Positions 45,510 through 54,527 of a DNA stretch of 64,000 bases are shown here, piece by piece. Every line of letters starts with the position of its first letter. Positions within the stretch are counted from its first letter, which is position 1. The notes under the pieces were generated by a model, which was not told where the DNA came from, ran no database searches, and worked only from the letters and a program-made list of their open reading frames with translations. This DNA comes from Candidatus Melainabacteria bacterium (GTDB taxonomy: Bacteria > Cyanobacteriota > Vampirovibrionia > Obscuribacterales > Obscuribacteraceae). The stretch is from NCBI GenBank assembly GCA_016212515.1, contig JACRFZ010000070.1, forward strand, positions 47,550 to 111,549, read 5' to 3'. Both the position numbers and the translations under genes were made by a program.

Positions 45510-45518
45510 TGCTATGAT
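45510..45518 (+). promoter_or_regulatory. Extended -10 promoter element for SulP
   Basis: TGCTATGAT at 45510-45518 matches the extended -10 pattern (TGnTATnnT). It would start transcription near 45525, giving a leader of about 36 bases before the TTG start at 45561. No clear -35 box is needed for this class. Confidence 0.45.
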
Positions 45519-45560
45519 TCCCAAGATTCACCGGGCTCTCATGGACTGGGACGTGTTAAG

Positions 45561-47237
45561 TTGTCAGGCGCCTGGAGCATTAAAGAAAGGTACCTGAAGA
45601 ATCCACTTGGAGATCTTCTTGGGGGTTTGATGGCAGCCGTGGTTGCCCTGCCCCTCTGTCTTGCATTTGGAGTGGCTTCTGGCCTGGGCGCTGCTGCTGG
45701 GCTTTATGGGGCGGTGGCTTGCGGTATTTTGGCGGCTTTGTTTGGCGGCACTGCCGGTCAATGTTCGGGGCCTACCGGTCCCATGACGGTTGTGGCTGCT
45801 GCAATTTTGACGGCCGGGAGCGGACGCCCCGAACTTGTCTTTGCTTCCGTAATGATGGCCGGTGTCTTACAGATTGTCATTGGTAAATTGCGCGGCGGCC
45901 AACTGGTCAATTACATGCCCTACCCTGTCATCTCCGGCTTCATGACCGGGATAGGCTCTATCATCTTCTTTATAGAGATTCCGCCTTTCCTGGGTGAGGA
46001 TGCTGCAAGCGGTGTTTTGAATGCGCTTCAGTCGCTGCCTTTCGTTTTTCAGAAAGTCAATCAATCCTGTCTCTTGCTTGGTTTGTTCTGTCTGTCCATT
46101 GTTTATCTCTTGCCGAAGGTCTCCAAGATCCTGCCGGCGACCCTTGTTGCACTCGTAGCCGCCACCTGGTTGACCTCTCATTTTCATCTTGACGTGCCGA
46201 CAATTGGCGATATACCTTCCGGTCTGCCGGCCCTCAGGCTCCCGCAGTTGCAGTTTTCGGACCTGCATGTGGTAGTGCAGAGCGGTTTGACTCTAGCAAT
46301 ATTGGGAGCAATCGATTCACTGTTAACCTCGGTCGTGCTGGATAAGGTGACCGGCAGGCGCCATGACAGCAATCAGGAATTATTCGGTCAGGGTCTCGGC
46401 AATATTTGTGCTGGTCTCCTGGGGGGGTTGCCAGGTGCCGGAGCCACAATGAGATCTATGGTGAACATCAAGTCCGGTGGCACCACCTATCTCTCTGGTG
46501 TGGTACATGGCTTGATGTTGCTTTGTGTCTTGCTCGGATTTTCTCGCCTGGCCGCTCAGATTCCGCTTTGTGCGCTGGCTGCCATCCTTATCAGTGTTGG
46601 ACTTAGCATCATGGATTGGCGGGTATTGAAGCGCATGGGGCGGATCCCTCGTGCCGATCTGCTGGTCATGCTCGTCGTGCTTTTGCTGACGATTTTCGTG
46701 GATCTGATCGTGGCTGTGCTAGCCGGTGTAGCGCTGGCTTCCGTCATTTTTGTAAAACAGTTGGCCGATGCACAGGTTTCCTTCGTAGGCGATCTAGAGA
46801 ATCTTGAAACTCTAAAAATTCATGCTGAACATATTCCTGAGTCAGTACGAAAGTCAATATTCACTTATCAGTTGAACGGCCCGCTCTTTTTCGGAGAAGC
46901 AAAAAATCTTGCTGCGGCCGTGGATAAATTAGCCCAGGCACGCTATGTGATTTTGCGGTTTTACAATGTCCCGCTTATTGATCAGACTGGTGCAATGGCG
47001 CTGGAATCGGCGATAGAGAATTGGCAGGCGAAGGGAGTGAGGGTCTTGTTTGTCGGTCTACAAAAGCACATAATTGATTCGATTGACGCCTTTGGTTCAG
47101 AGCATCGAATCGCACCTGAGTTTTGCTTTGACTTGTTTGAAGAGGCTATAGCTTACATTGATAAATGTGAAACTGCGCCACTGGAAGAGTCGTCCCCTGG
47201 ATCCGTTGGTTCGAAGGAAGGTAAGGAAAGAAGTTGA
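45561..47237 (+). CDS. SulP family anion transporter with STAS domain
   Basis: Start is TTG at 45561 with a weak ribosome site. The first ~420 residues hold 12-14 membrane helices in the SulP pattern (DLLGGLMAAVVALPLCLAFG; GTAGQCSGPTGPMTVVAAA is the TM3-type signature). A C-terminal STAS domain follows from about 435 (TYQLNGPLFFGEAKNLAAAV, then IDQTGAMALESAI). SulP proteins move sulfate, bicarbonate or other anions; in cyanobacteria the BicA branch imports bicarbonate with sodium. Substrate cannot be set here. The universal stress protein overlaps its stop, suggesting co-regulation. Confidence 0.93.
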   Translation: MSGAWSIKERYLKNPLGDLLGGLMAAVVALPLCLAFGVASGLGAAAGLYGAVACGILAALFGGTAGQCSGPTGPMTVVAAAILTAGSGRPELVFASVMMAGVLQIVIGKLRGGQLVNYMPYPVISGFMTGIGSIIFFIEIPPFLGEDAASGVLNALQSLPFVFQKVNQSCLLLGLFCLSIVYLLPKVSKILPATLVALVAATWLTSHFHLDVPTIGDIPSGLPALRLPQLQFSDLHVVVQSGLTLAILGAIDSLLTSVVLDKVTGRRHDSNQELFGQGLGNICAGLLGGLPGAGATMRSMVNIKSGGTTYLSGVVHGLMLLCVLLGFSRLAAQIPLCALAAILISVGLSIMDWRVLKRMGRIPRADLLVMLVVLLLTIFVDLIVAVLAGVALASVIFVKQLADAQVSFVGDLENLETLKIHAEHIPESVRKSIFTYQLNGPLFFGEAKNLAAAVDKLAQARYVILRFYNVPLIDQTGAMALESAIENWQAKGVRVLFVGLQKHIIDSIDAFGSEHRIAPEFCFDLFEEAIAYIDKCETAPLEESSPGSVGSKEGKERS

Positions 47238-47665
47238 CCGACATAGAGAAGATTCAAATAGCTGTTGGTCTTGACGGATCGGAGCGCTCCTGGAAAGCTT
47301 TTCAGGAGGCCCTGGAGTTTAGCCGTCTCAAGAATGCTCAACTACATCTGGTTTCAGTACAGGAATCGGTGGAAGCTTCCTACAGCGCCAGTGAAGTGTT
47401 GGCTTCTGAGCAGACAGCCCATGAGAAGCTGGAAAAGGTTCATCAGAAGGCCAGAAGCCAGGCTCAAACGCTTGGAGTTTCCACCGTCTGCGCTATTCTA
47501 ACCGGCCACACCGTCAATGCCATGGTTGAATATGTTCAGCAGCACAAGATCAAATTATTGTTGCTTGGAGATATTGGTCACCTTAGCATCTGGGGGGCGC
47601 TGATCGGCACCAGTGCCGAGAAGATTGTGAGAAATGCGCCCTGTTCAGTGATGATTGTTCGTTAG
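47234..47665 (+). CDS. Universal stress protein (UspA family)
   Basis: Start is TTG at 47234, overlapping the SulP stop by four bases. The 143-residue protein has the UspA alpha/beta fold: IQIAVGLDGSERSWKAFQEA at the start, then ILTGHTVNAMVEYV, and the ATP-binding type GDIGHLSIWGALIGTSAEKIVRNAPCSVMIV (GxG...S pattern near the end, with GTSAEKIV). SulP-Usp pairs are known in many bacteria, where the stress protein may gate the transporter. The following gene starts 15 bases later. Confidence 0.93.
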   Translation: MTDIEKIQIAVGLDGSERSWKAFQEALEFSRLKNAQLHLVSVQESVEASYSASEVLASEQTAHEKLEKVHQKARSQAQTLGVSTVCAILTGHTVNAMVEYVQQHKIKLLLLGDIGHLSIWGALIGTSAEKIVRNAPCSVMIVR

Positions 47666-47680
47666 CGCCTCATAGGGCCC

Positions 47681-48949
47681 ATGCCTGATAAGTTTGCCAC
47701 AACTCCGGCTGAGTTTAATTTGCTGCTTGTCAAACGCCTTGTTTGTGTGGCAGCGATATTCGGCATGCTGAGCAGCTTCAAGCTGTTCTTCCCGCTTGCG
47801 AGTTACCGCAATTTTCCTAACGCTCCTGTTTCAAAACTGCTTCTTGTGGATTGGCCGGAAGTTTTTGTTGGAATTTTTGCCGTATTTCTTTTGCTGGCTT
47901 TGCTGCTTAGTCTTCTCTTGCCCGGACGGGCCAAATTCAGATGGACGCTGGTATTGGCCCTCTTCTCTTTCTTGTTTTTGCTTGCCATAGATTTGAATTG
48001 TTTTCAGCCCTGGGCTTACGAGTATGCCGTGCTTCTTTCGCTGGTTTACCTGTCTGGTGCCGGATATGGTGCGGGAGAGAGCGGCGAAAGGGAAGAACGT
48101 TGCCGGGTCTTTCGATTCTTCATGGCCGTCTTTCTTGCCTGTGTCTACATTTTTAGCGGGCTTGAGAAGCTTAATTATCGCTTCCTGTCTGAAATAGGGC
48201 CCTGGCTGTTCGGGCTGCAGCAAAACTTGAGTCTGGCGGTGCCTGAGTCGGTGCTGCCGCCGCTTGGCCCCTATGCGGCTCTTGCTCTCTTCATGGCCTT
48301 GGGCGAAGCGGCTTGCGGCGGGCTATTGCTATTTAGTCGCACCAGAGCGGTGGCTGCCTGTTTGCTTGCCCTGATGCACATTTCGCTTTTCCTGATCCTT
48401 GGCCCCACGGGGAAAAATCTCAATTACGCAGTCTGGAGCTGGAATATCTTTTCCGCTCTCATTCTCTTGCTGGCTTTTGTGATCGGTCCGCCCGCGGCAA
48501 CTTTTAAAGAGGTTTTGCTGTCCGTCCGAACCGCCGCTGCCGGCTTCCAACCTTGCCGCTTCGGCGCCGGACTGTTCTTGCTCTGCGGAGTTATTGTGCC
48601 CACGCTCGGCCTCTTTCAGCTTGCCGACCCTTATCCGTCCTTCGCCCTCTACAGCGGGGACGTACCGAGGGCGGTGCTGATCCTCGATCCTGAGCAATAT
48701 GAGGGGCTGCCCAGGGAAGTTCAGTCGGTTTTTTATTGGCATGACTCCAGGCCGGAGCGCTATCTGGATATTTTGGACTGGTCGGTGGATGAGCTGGGTG
48801 TGGCTGCCTATCCCAGTGCCTTTTACTATGAGCAATTGGCAGGGCAGTTTTTGCGCAAATTTGGTCTCAAGTCTTGCCGGTTGCTCCTGGTCACTTATCC
48901 CAAAGGCACCGCTCAGCGCCGCTTTCATTACCGGCAGATTACACCTTGA
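47681..48949 (+). CDS. Multi-pass membrane protein with MauE/HTTM-like features
   Basis: About ten membrane helices over 422 residues. The segment CVYIFSGLEKLNYRFLSEIG resembles the MauE/DoxX and HTTM-type pattern (xxSGxxKLnxxF) shared by redox-linked or vitamin K-dependent carboxylase-like families. Other helices include FLLLALLLSLLLPG, YAALALFMALGEAACGGLLLF and AVWSWNIFSALILLLAFVIG. The last ~130 residues are soluble with no assigned domain. No ribosome site stands out before ATG at 47681. It may belong to the SulP-Usp operon, but role unknown. Confidence 0.75.
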   Translation: MPDKFATTPAEFNLLLVKRLVCVAAIFGMLSSFKLFFPLASYRNFPNAPVSKLLLVDWPEVFVGIFAVFLLLALLLSLLLPGRAKFRWTLVLALFSFLFLLAIDLNCFQPWAYEYAVLLSLVYLSGAGYGAGESGEREERCRVFRFFMAVFLACVYIFSGLEKLNYRFLSEIGPWLFGLQQNLSLAVPESVLPPLGPYAALALFMALGEAACGGLLLFSRTRAVAACLLALMHISLFLILGPTGKNLNYAVWSWNIFSALILLLAFVIGPPAATFKEVLLSVRTAAAGFQPCRFGAGLFLLCGVIVPTLGLFQLADPYPSFALYSGDVPRAVLILDPEQYEGLPREVQSVFYWHDSRPERYLDILDWSVDELGVAAYPSAFYYEQLAGQFLRKFGLKSCRLLLVTYPKGTAQRRFHYRQITP

Positions 48950-49282
48950 GTTTCCTGTAGCCCGGTCCTCCGAAATGGCAGAGCTGACTTTCAGCGGTAC
49001 TGGCTCTGCATAATTCTTCTCTAAGATTTTTAGCGGATTTGCCGGTATTCAACTACCTTAGCGGTTTTTCATAGGGCGTCGGTTCCTGACTAGCTGGTTC
49101 GGCATCAAATTTTTTCGACGGCGCGGCCGCTTGGCAAGCGGTCTTGTCAGGAGTCTGAAATACGGACAGAAACCTAAATATGGGACGATCGCTTAACTTT
49201 AGTTGATATCATCTACACATTCGCAATGTTTCTGCGGGAGGGGTTCCTCGGGACCTCGGCCTGCTGTTTTAAGGAGCACTTT
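48950..49282. other. Gene-free interval upstream of the aminotransferase
   Basis: These 333 bases have no gene I can support. GGCCGCTT (49125-49132) and AAGCGGTC (49136-49143), with one G-T pair, form a small hairpin. The stretch before the aminotransferase is A/T-rich around 49175-49220 and probably carries its promoter, although no clear -35/-10 pair is found. AAGGAG at 49271-49276 is the ribosome site of the next gene. Confidence 0.4.
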
Positions 49283-50584
49283 ATGGTGATGGCCGAAACC
49301 AAGAACAAGAACCAGGCTTACCTGGATATGGATGATAAGTTCGTCAATCCGGTACTGGCCAGGTCCGCCCGGATCGTAGCCGAGAGAGCCAGCGGTTCTT
49401 ACATCTACGACATGAACGGTGATGCTTACCTCGATTTGAGCACCGGAATCGCTGTTAACTCAGTCGGTCATTGTCATCCGAAAGTCGTTGCTGCAGCCAA
49501 AGCGCAGCTCGATGAATTGATGCATACGTCCGTCACGGTACACCACAAGCGCTATATCGAGCTTTGCAAGAAGCTTGTGGAAATTGCTCCTTCCAAGAAA
49601 CTCGATTCGGTTTTCCTAACCAATTCCGGGGCGGAAGCGGTAGAAGGCGCCATGAAGATGGCGCGCTATGTCACAGGCCGTCCGGCCATCATTAACTTCC
49701 GTGGTTCATTCCATGGTCGTACCATGTTCACCACCGCCCTCACCACCAGCAAACTTTATTACCGTGAAAAGTACGAGCCCCTGCCGGGTTCCATTCACAC
49801 TTCCATTTTCCCCTACGAGTATCGCTCCCATTTCCGTGGTCAGCCCGACAAAGTGGTAGATGAAGTATTCGAGAACATCGAAATGCTTTTCCATCAGTTT
49901 GTACATCCTGATCAGGTGGCATGCTTCCTGGTGGAACCGATTCAGGGCGAAGGCGGTTATATTGTTCCCCCGAACGGCTTCCTGCCCCGCTTGCGCAAAT
50001 TGGCCGATCAGCACGGCATCTTGCTTGTCATCGACGAAGTACAGTCCGGCTTCGCCCGCACCGGCAAGATGTTCGCCATCGAGCACGAAGGTGTAGAGCC
50101 CGATATTATGCTGATGGCTAAAGCTCTGGCCGGCGGTTTGCCGCTTGCTGCTTTCATCTCCAAGAGCGAACTGACCAAGAAGTGGCCTGCCGGTCGCCAT
50201 GGCTCCACCTTTGGTGGCAACCCCGTTTCTTGCGCTGCAGCTCTGGCCACCATCGAAGTGATGCAGGAAGAGAAGCTTTGCGAGCGCGCCGAGAAAGTTG
50301 GCGAGATGATCATGGGGCGTCTCAAGAAGTTTGCCGCAGGCAAAGATTATATCGGCGAAGTACGTGGTCGTGGTCTCATGATCGGTATCGAGTTCAACGA
50401 TAAGAACGGCGGACCCTCCAAAGAACTGGCCGATAAAGTAGCAGAGCGTTGCCTGGAGCACAAAATGATTGTGCTTACCTGCGGCAATGCCGGACAGGTA
50501 ATCCGTTTGATTCCGCCCCTCAATATCTCCGATGCCGATGCTCAGAAGGCTTGCGACATCCTGGAGAAGGCTATGACCTTCTAA
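49283..50584 (+). CDS. Class III PLP aminotransferase (GABA/ornithine/lysine type)
   Basis: ATG at 49283 follows AAGGAG and is preferred to the longer frame from 49226. The 433-residue enzyme is class III: NSGAEAVEGAMKMAR, FRGSFHGRTMFT, and the PLP-binding Lys 280 in LMAKALAGGLPL, with EVQSGFARTG before it. Family members transaminate omega-amino groups of GABA, acetylornithine, lysine or 5-aminovalerate using 2-oxoglutarate. Downstream are an aldehyde dehydrogenase and an acyl-CoA dehydrogenase, so the product aldehyde is probably oxidised next. A catabolic role for an amino acid or polyamine is inferred. Confidence 0.92.
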   Translation: MVMAETKNKNQAYLDMDDKFVNPVLARSARIVAERASGSYIYDMNGDAYLDLSTGIAVNSVGHCHPKVVAAAKAQLDELMHTSVTVHHKRYIELCKKLVEIAPSKKLDSVFLTNSGAEAVEGAMKMARYVTGRPAIINFRGSFHGRTMFTTALTTSKLYYREKYEPLPGSIHTSIFPYEYRSHFRGQPDKVVDEVFENIEMLFHQFVHPDQVACFLVEPIQGEGGYIVPPNGFLPRLRKLADQHGILLVIDEVQSGFARTGKMFAIEHEGVEPDIMLMAKALAGGLPLAAFISKSELTKKWPAGRHGSTFGGNPVSCAAALATIEVMQEEKLCERAEKVGEMIMGRLKKFAAGKDYIGEVRGRGLMIGIEFNDKNGGPSKELADKVAERCLEHKMIVLTCGNAGQVIRLIPPLNISDADAQKACDILEKAMTF

Positions 50585-50645
50585 TCAGTTTTCGGAAACG
50601 CTTTATTTAAGTAGTCCAGTAGATTCAGAAAATCAGGAGAGGACA

Positions 50646-52205
50646 ATGAGTACACAAACCAAGGCACCGGAAGCGCAAGCCGCTAAAGGTGGAAAGCCCC
50701 AGACTTACGGCAACTATATAAACGGTCGCCAGGTCAAATCGGAAAGTGGTGAAACTTTCGCCAGCTACAATCCGGCTAATCGCGATGAAGTGATCGGGCA
50801 CTTTGCCTCCAGCACTCCCAAAGATGTTAAAGCCGCTGTGGATGCTGCTGCCAAAGCTTTCCCCCTCTGGAAGGCCACGCCCGCACCGCACCGCGCTGAG
50901 ATTATTCTGAAAGCGGCTCACTTGCTGGAAACCCGTAAGGAAGAGCTGGCTCAGACTATGGTTCGCGAAATGGGCAAGGTTTTGAAGGAAGCCCGCGGCG
51001 ATGTACAGGAGGCCATAGATATGGCCAAGTACATGGCCGGAGAGGGTCGTCGTCTCGTTGGTCAGACCGTGCCCTCCGAATTGCCCAATAAGTTCGCGAT
51101 GGCTGTTCGGCAGCCCATCGGTGTTGTGGGTCTCATTACACCCTGGAATTTCCCTATCGCCATTCCGAGCTGGAAGACTTTGCCTGCTCTGGTAGCCGGA
51201 AATACCGTGGTGATCAAGCCTGCTTCCGATACTCCCCTTTGTGCTCTCATGTTTGTGGAAATCCTGAATGAAGCCGGACTGCCTCCGGGTGTTCTCAACC
51301 TGGTGACCGGCTCCGGTTCCAAGGTGGGCATGGCCCTGGTGGAATATCCGCGGGTGCGCGCTGTTTCCCTCACCGGTTCCACTGAAGTAGGTCGCCGTGT
51401 GGCAGGTCGCTGCGGTGAGCTGATGAAGAAAATTTCTTGCGAACTGGGCGGCAAGAACGCTATTTGCGTTATGGAAGACGCCAATATTGAACTGGCACTG
51501 GAAGGCGCTCTCTGGGGAGCCTTCGGCACTGCCGGACAGCGTTGTACCGCTGCCAGCCGCATCATCGTGCACAAATCGCGCTATGAAGAATTCTGTAAAG
51601 CGTTCAAAGCTCGCACGGAAGCTCTCAAAATTGGTTATGGACTTGATCCCGCCAACGAAGTCGGACCGGTGGTCAGCCAGGGTCAATTGGACACGGTGAA
51701 AGAGTATGTGGAAATAGGTAAGAAGGAAGGCGCCAAGCTTCTCTGTGGTGGTCATGCTCTTACCGACGGCGATCATGCCAAAGGCTTCTTCCATGAGCCT
51801 ACCGTATTCTGTGATGTGAAAGCCAATATGCGGATAGCCCAGGAAGAAATCTTCGGACCCGTCACCGCTATCATTCCTGTAGAAAGCTTTGAAGAAGCCC
51901 TCGAAGTTGCTAACGGCACGGAGTTCGGCCTTTCGCTTTCGATGTACACACAAGATGTGAACCGGGCATTTAAGGCTATCGAAGAGTTGGAATCCGGCAT
52001 TGTCTACATCAATGCTCCCACCATCGGCGCTGAGATTCAGTTGCCTTTCGGCGGCGTCAAGCAGACCGGTAACGGTCATCGCGAGGCTGGTTCCACGGCC
52101 ATCGATTACTTCACCGAGTGGAAGTCGATTTATATCGACTACTCCGGCCGCCTGCAGAAGGCCCAGATCGATACCGATGCCATCACCGGCAAAGTCAATC
52201 CGTAA
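50646..52205 (+). CDS. NAD(P)-dependent aldehyde dehydrogenase
   Basis: A 519-residue ALDH with full signatures: PWNFPIAIPSWKTLPALVAGNTV coenzyme region, Glu 266 in CELGGKN as base, Cys 300 in GQRCTAA as nucleophile, and EEIFGPVTAIIP near the end. The tag FGTAGQRCTAASR resembles the semialdehyde dehydrogenases (succinate, glutarate or 2-oxoglutarate semialdehyde types). It would oxidise the aldehyde made by the preceding aminotransferase. ATG at 50646 follows AGGAGAGG. The gap after the aminotransferase is 61 bases. Confidence 0.93.
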   Translation: MSTQTKAPEAQAAKGGKPQTYGNYINGRQVKSESGETFASYNPANRDEVIGHFASSTPKDVKAAVDAAAKAFPLWKATPAPHRAEIILKAAHLLETRKEELAQTMVREMGKVLKEARGDVQEAIDMAKYMAGEGRRLVGQTVPSELPNKFAMAVRQPIGVVGLITPWNFPIAIPSWKTLPALVAGNTVVIKPASDTPLCALMFVEILNEAGLPPGVLNLVTGSGSKVGMALVEYPRVRAVSLTGSTEVGRRVAGRCGELMKKISCELGGKNAICVMEDANIELALEGALWGAFGTAGQRCTAASRIIVHKSRYEEFCKAFKARTEALKIGYGLDPANEVGPVVSQGQLDTVKEYVEIGKKEGAKLLCGGHALTDGDHAKGFFHEPTVFCDVKANMRIAQEEIFGPVTAIIPVESFEEALEVANGTEFGLSLSMYTQDVNRAFKAIEELESGIVYINAPTIGAEIQLPFGGVKQTGNGHREAGSTAIDYFTEWKSIYIDYSGRLQKAQIDTDAITGKVNP

Positions 52206-52272
52206 GTCTAGGTTAGGTCGGCAGTGCTTGCCAGGTACTGCCGACCGATTCAAACAAGTTGGAGATATAAAA

Positions 52273-53466
52273 ATGGATTTTGATTTCACTCCCGAACAAA
52301 TTGCAATGCGCAAACATATGCGTGAATTTGCTGAGCGCGAAATCGCTCCCAAAGCGCAGATGAACGACAGAAACTGCAAATTTGATTGGGATATAGCCAA
52401 GAAGATATTTGCCGAGGGCTTCCTCGGATGCCCCGTACCGGAAAAGTACGGCGGTCTTGGTCTTGACTATGTTGCTTACGGTCTTATGACGGAAGAAGTC
52501 AACCGTGTCTGTTCTTCTACCAGAACTCTGTTCAGCGTGCAGACATCCCTGGTGGCTCTCACCATTCTCAAATGGGGAACGGAAGAGCAGAAGAAATTCT
52601 ACTTGCCCAAGATGTGCTCCGGTGAGTTCATCGGTTGCTATGGTTTGACCGAGCCGGAAGCCGGTTCTGATGCCGCCAACCAGCAGACCCGCGCCGTCAA
52701 AGACGGCAACGACTACATCTTGAGCGGTTCCAAAACCTGGATTTCTTGCGGCACCATTGCCCACTATGCCCTCATTTTCGCGACCGTAGATCCCAAGCTG
52801 GGTCACAAAGGCATCACCTGCTTTATCGTCGATACCAAGTCCAAAGGCTTCACCGCTCAGGCTATTCACGGTAAATTGGGTCTGAGAGCTTCCGATACTG
52901 CTTCACTTTTCCTCGATGAAGTGAGAGTGCCGGCCGAGAACATGCTCGGTCAGGTTGGTGAGGGCTTCAAGATCGCCATGTCGGCTCTCGACAATGGACG
53001 CTTCTCTGTAGCCGCCGGTGCTGTGGGTGTGGTTCAGGGCTGTATCGATGCTTGCACCAAGTACGCCATGGAGCGCCGCACTTTCGGCAAACCGATTGGT
53101 GAACACCAGCAAGTACAGGCCATGATTGCCGACATGGTTGCCGACTGCGAAGCCGGACGCCTGCTCTACTTGAGAGCCGCCCACTTGAAAAACAAAGGTG
53201 TGCGTAACTCTCGTGAAACCTCGATTGCCAAACTCTTCTGCGGCGAAGCTGCCAACAAGCATGCTCACAACGCCGTTCAGATCTTCGGCGGTTATGGTTT
53301 CTCCGATGAATACCCGGTGGAGCGTTTCTTTCGCGATGCCAAAGTCTTGAACATCTACGAAGGTACAAGAGAAATTCAGCGCCTGATCATCGGTCAGGAC
53401 GCCCTCGGTATTCGCTACGCCAACGGCAAGCCGGCTGAAGCTACACAAGCCCTGGCCATGGTTTAG
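52273..53466 (+). CDS. Acyl-CoA dehydrogenase
   Basis: ATG at 52273 follows GGAGAT; the long frame from 52000 overlaps the dehydrogenase and is not used. The 397-residue flavoprotein has LTEPEAGSDAANQQTRA and WISCGTIAHYALIFA FAD-contact segments, RRTFGKPIGEHQ, and the catalytic base Glu 363 in NIYEGTREIQR, the position used by short- and medium-chain enzymes. It oxidises an acyl-CoA to the enoyl-CoA. Together with the aminotransferase and aldehyde dehydrogenase it suggests a pathway from an amino acid to an acyl-CoA; no CoA ligase or transferase is present nearby. A terminator follows. Confidence 0.94.
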   Translation: MDFDFTPEQIAMRKHMREFAEREIAPKAQMNDRNCKFDWDIAKKIFAEGFLGCPVPEKYGGLGLDYVAYGLMTEEVNRVCSSTRTLFSVQTSLVALTILKWGTEEQKKFYLPKMCSGEFIGCYGLTEPEAGSDAANQQTRAVKDGNDYILSGSKTWISCGTIAHYALIFATVDPKLGHKGITCFIVDTKSKGFTAQAIHGKLGLRASDTASLFLDEVRVPAENMLGQVGEGFKIAMSALDNGRFSVAAGAVGVVQGCIDACTKYAMERRTFGKPIGEHQQVQAMIADMVADCEAGRLLYLRAAHLKNKGVRNSRETSIAKLFCGEAANKHAHNAVQIFGGYGFSDEYPVERFFRDAKVLNIYEGTREIQRLIIGQDALGIRYANGKPAEATQALAMV

Positions 53467-53508
53467 CTCGGGTCTAACAATTCGAGCTGCATGCTTACAT
53501 AAATAGCT

Positions 53509-53534
53509 GGAAAGGGGACCATGGTCCCCTTTCC
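53509..53534 (+). terminator. Palindromic terminator after acyl-CoA dehydrogenase
   Basis: A perfect 26-base palindrome (GGAAAGGGGACC, AT, GGTCCCCTTTCC) lies 42 bases after the stop and is followed by TTTAA. This is an intrinsic terminator and ends the three-gene cluster. Confidence 0.88.
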
Positions 53535-53648
53535 TTTAACTGCCGCTATGCAATTTGAACACAGAGATGAAGACTTCTGCTATTGTCTTTTCTCTTGTCG
53601 GAAAGTTTCTATGCACTCACTCTGTCAAGATGACACAGGAGGTAATTG

Positions 53649-54449
53649 GTGCCAGTGACTTATAGCATGAGCGTTCTCTTTACGATTGCCACTGTGCTCG
53701 CCTCCGTCGGCGGGCTACTGCTTTTTCGCCGCTTTATGGCGCCCGAGACTCTTAAGCAGAACCATGAAGTTGCCGACCCCTATTCACAGTTTGTCGGCAT
53801 GCTTTTTGCCGTACTATTGGGCTTCATGGTTGCCGACGCCATGCAAAGGTTCGGTGCCGCCAGGCAGATGGTAGAGCAAGAAGCCTCTTCCGTGGGTAAT
53901 GTCTTCCGCCTGGCCGATGGTTTTGCCGATGAGCCAAGGCTCAAGATTCAAAAACTTTGCATGAAGTATCTAGACTCAGTTATCAATGATGAGTGGCCGT
54001 TATTGGCTGATCACAAGACCTCGATTCCTACCTGGATGACCTATAAAGAACTCTGGAAGGCTTGTGTAAAATATGAGCCGGTGACGCCGCGGGAATGTGA
54101 TGCGCACCAGGCTCTGTTGCCGCATATGGCTGATGTTGGAACCTATCGGCGCTTGCGGGTGGATGCCCTTCACAATGGCTTGCCCACGGTGCTCTGGTGG
54201 ATTCTAGGTGTGGGTGGCATGGCCACCATTATCTTCACCTATTTCTTCAACGTCGAACATCTGCGCTTGCAGATCTGCATGGTTTCCATCGTCAGCCTGG
54301 TTATTTGCTTGAACATCTTTCTGCTTGCCACCTATGACGATCCTTTCAGCGGCGATATGACAGTGCAGCCGGGTGCGTTTCAGATGCAGCTTGACCTCTT
54401 CAAAGCGGAGTTCGAGCACAAGATACCCAAGAGTGTCGAAGCCGAGTAA
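53649..54449 (+). CDS. Second DUF4239 membrane protein
   Basis: GTG at 53649 is favoured because AGGAGG at 53637-53642 is six bases upstream; a TTG three bases earlier is also possible. The 266-residue protein matches the 34421 protein in layout: an N-terminal helix (SVLFTIATVLASVGGLLLF), a second near 45-65 (FVGMLFAVLLGFMVADAM), then a long helical soluble region, then the helix pair VGGMATIIFTYFFNVEHL and SIVSLVICLNIFLLATYDDPF. DUF4239 proteins are of unknown function and proposed bestrophin-like channels. A short acidic tail ends the protein. Confidence 0.85.
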   Translation: MPVTYSMSVLFTIATVLASVGGLLLFRRFMAPETLKQNHEVADPYSQFVGMLFAVLLGFMVADAMQRFGAARQMVEQEASSVGNVFRLADGFADEPRLKIQKLCMKYLDSVINDEWPLLADHKTSIPTWMTYKELWKACVKYEPVTPRECDAHQALLPHMADVGTYRRLRVDALHNGLPTVLWWILGVGGMATIIFTYFFNVEHLRLQICMVSIVSLVICLNIFLLATYDDPFSGDMTVQPGAFQMQLDLFKAEFEHKIPKSVEAE

Positions 54450-54527
54450 TGGCGCCAATGCTATTCTAAACGCGCATTCGCAAGGGCTTTACTGCTGCCG
54501 CTTCCCTCTCAATCGCTCAATTCGAGT

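Noticed and set aside
50625..52400. A 591-codon minus-strand frame opposite the aldehyde dehydrogenase gene
   Set aside because: It is longer than the real gene but antisense to a complete, motif-bearing ALDH and has no recognised domain or ribosome site. It results from codon bias.
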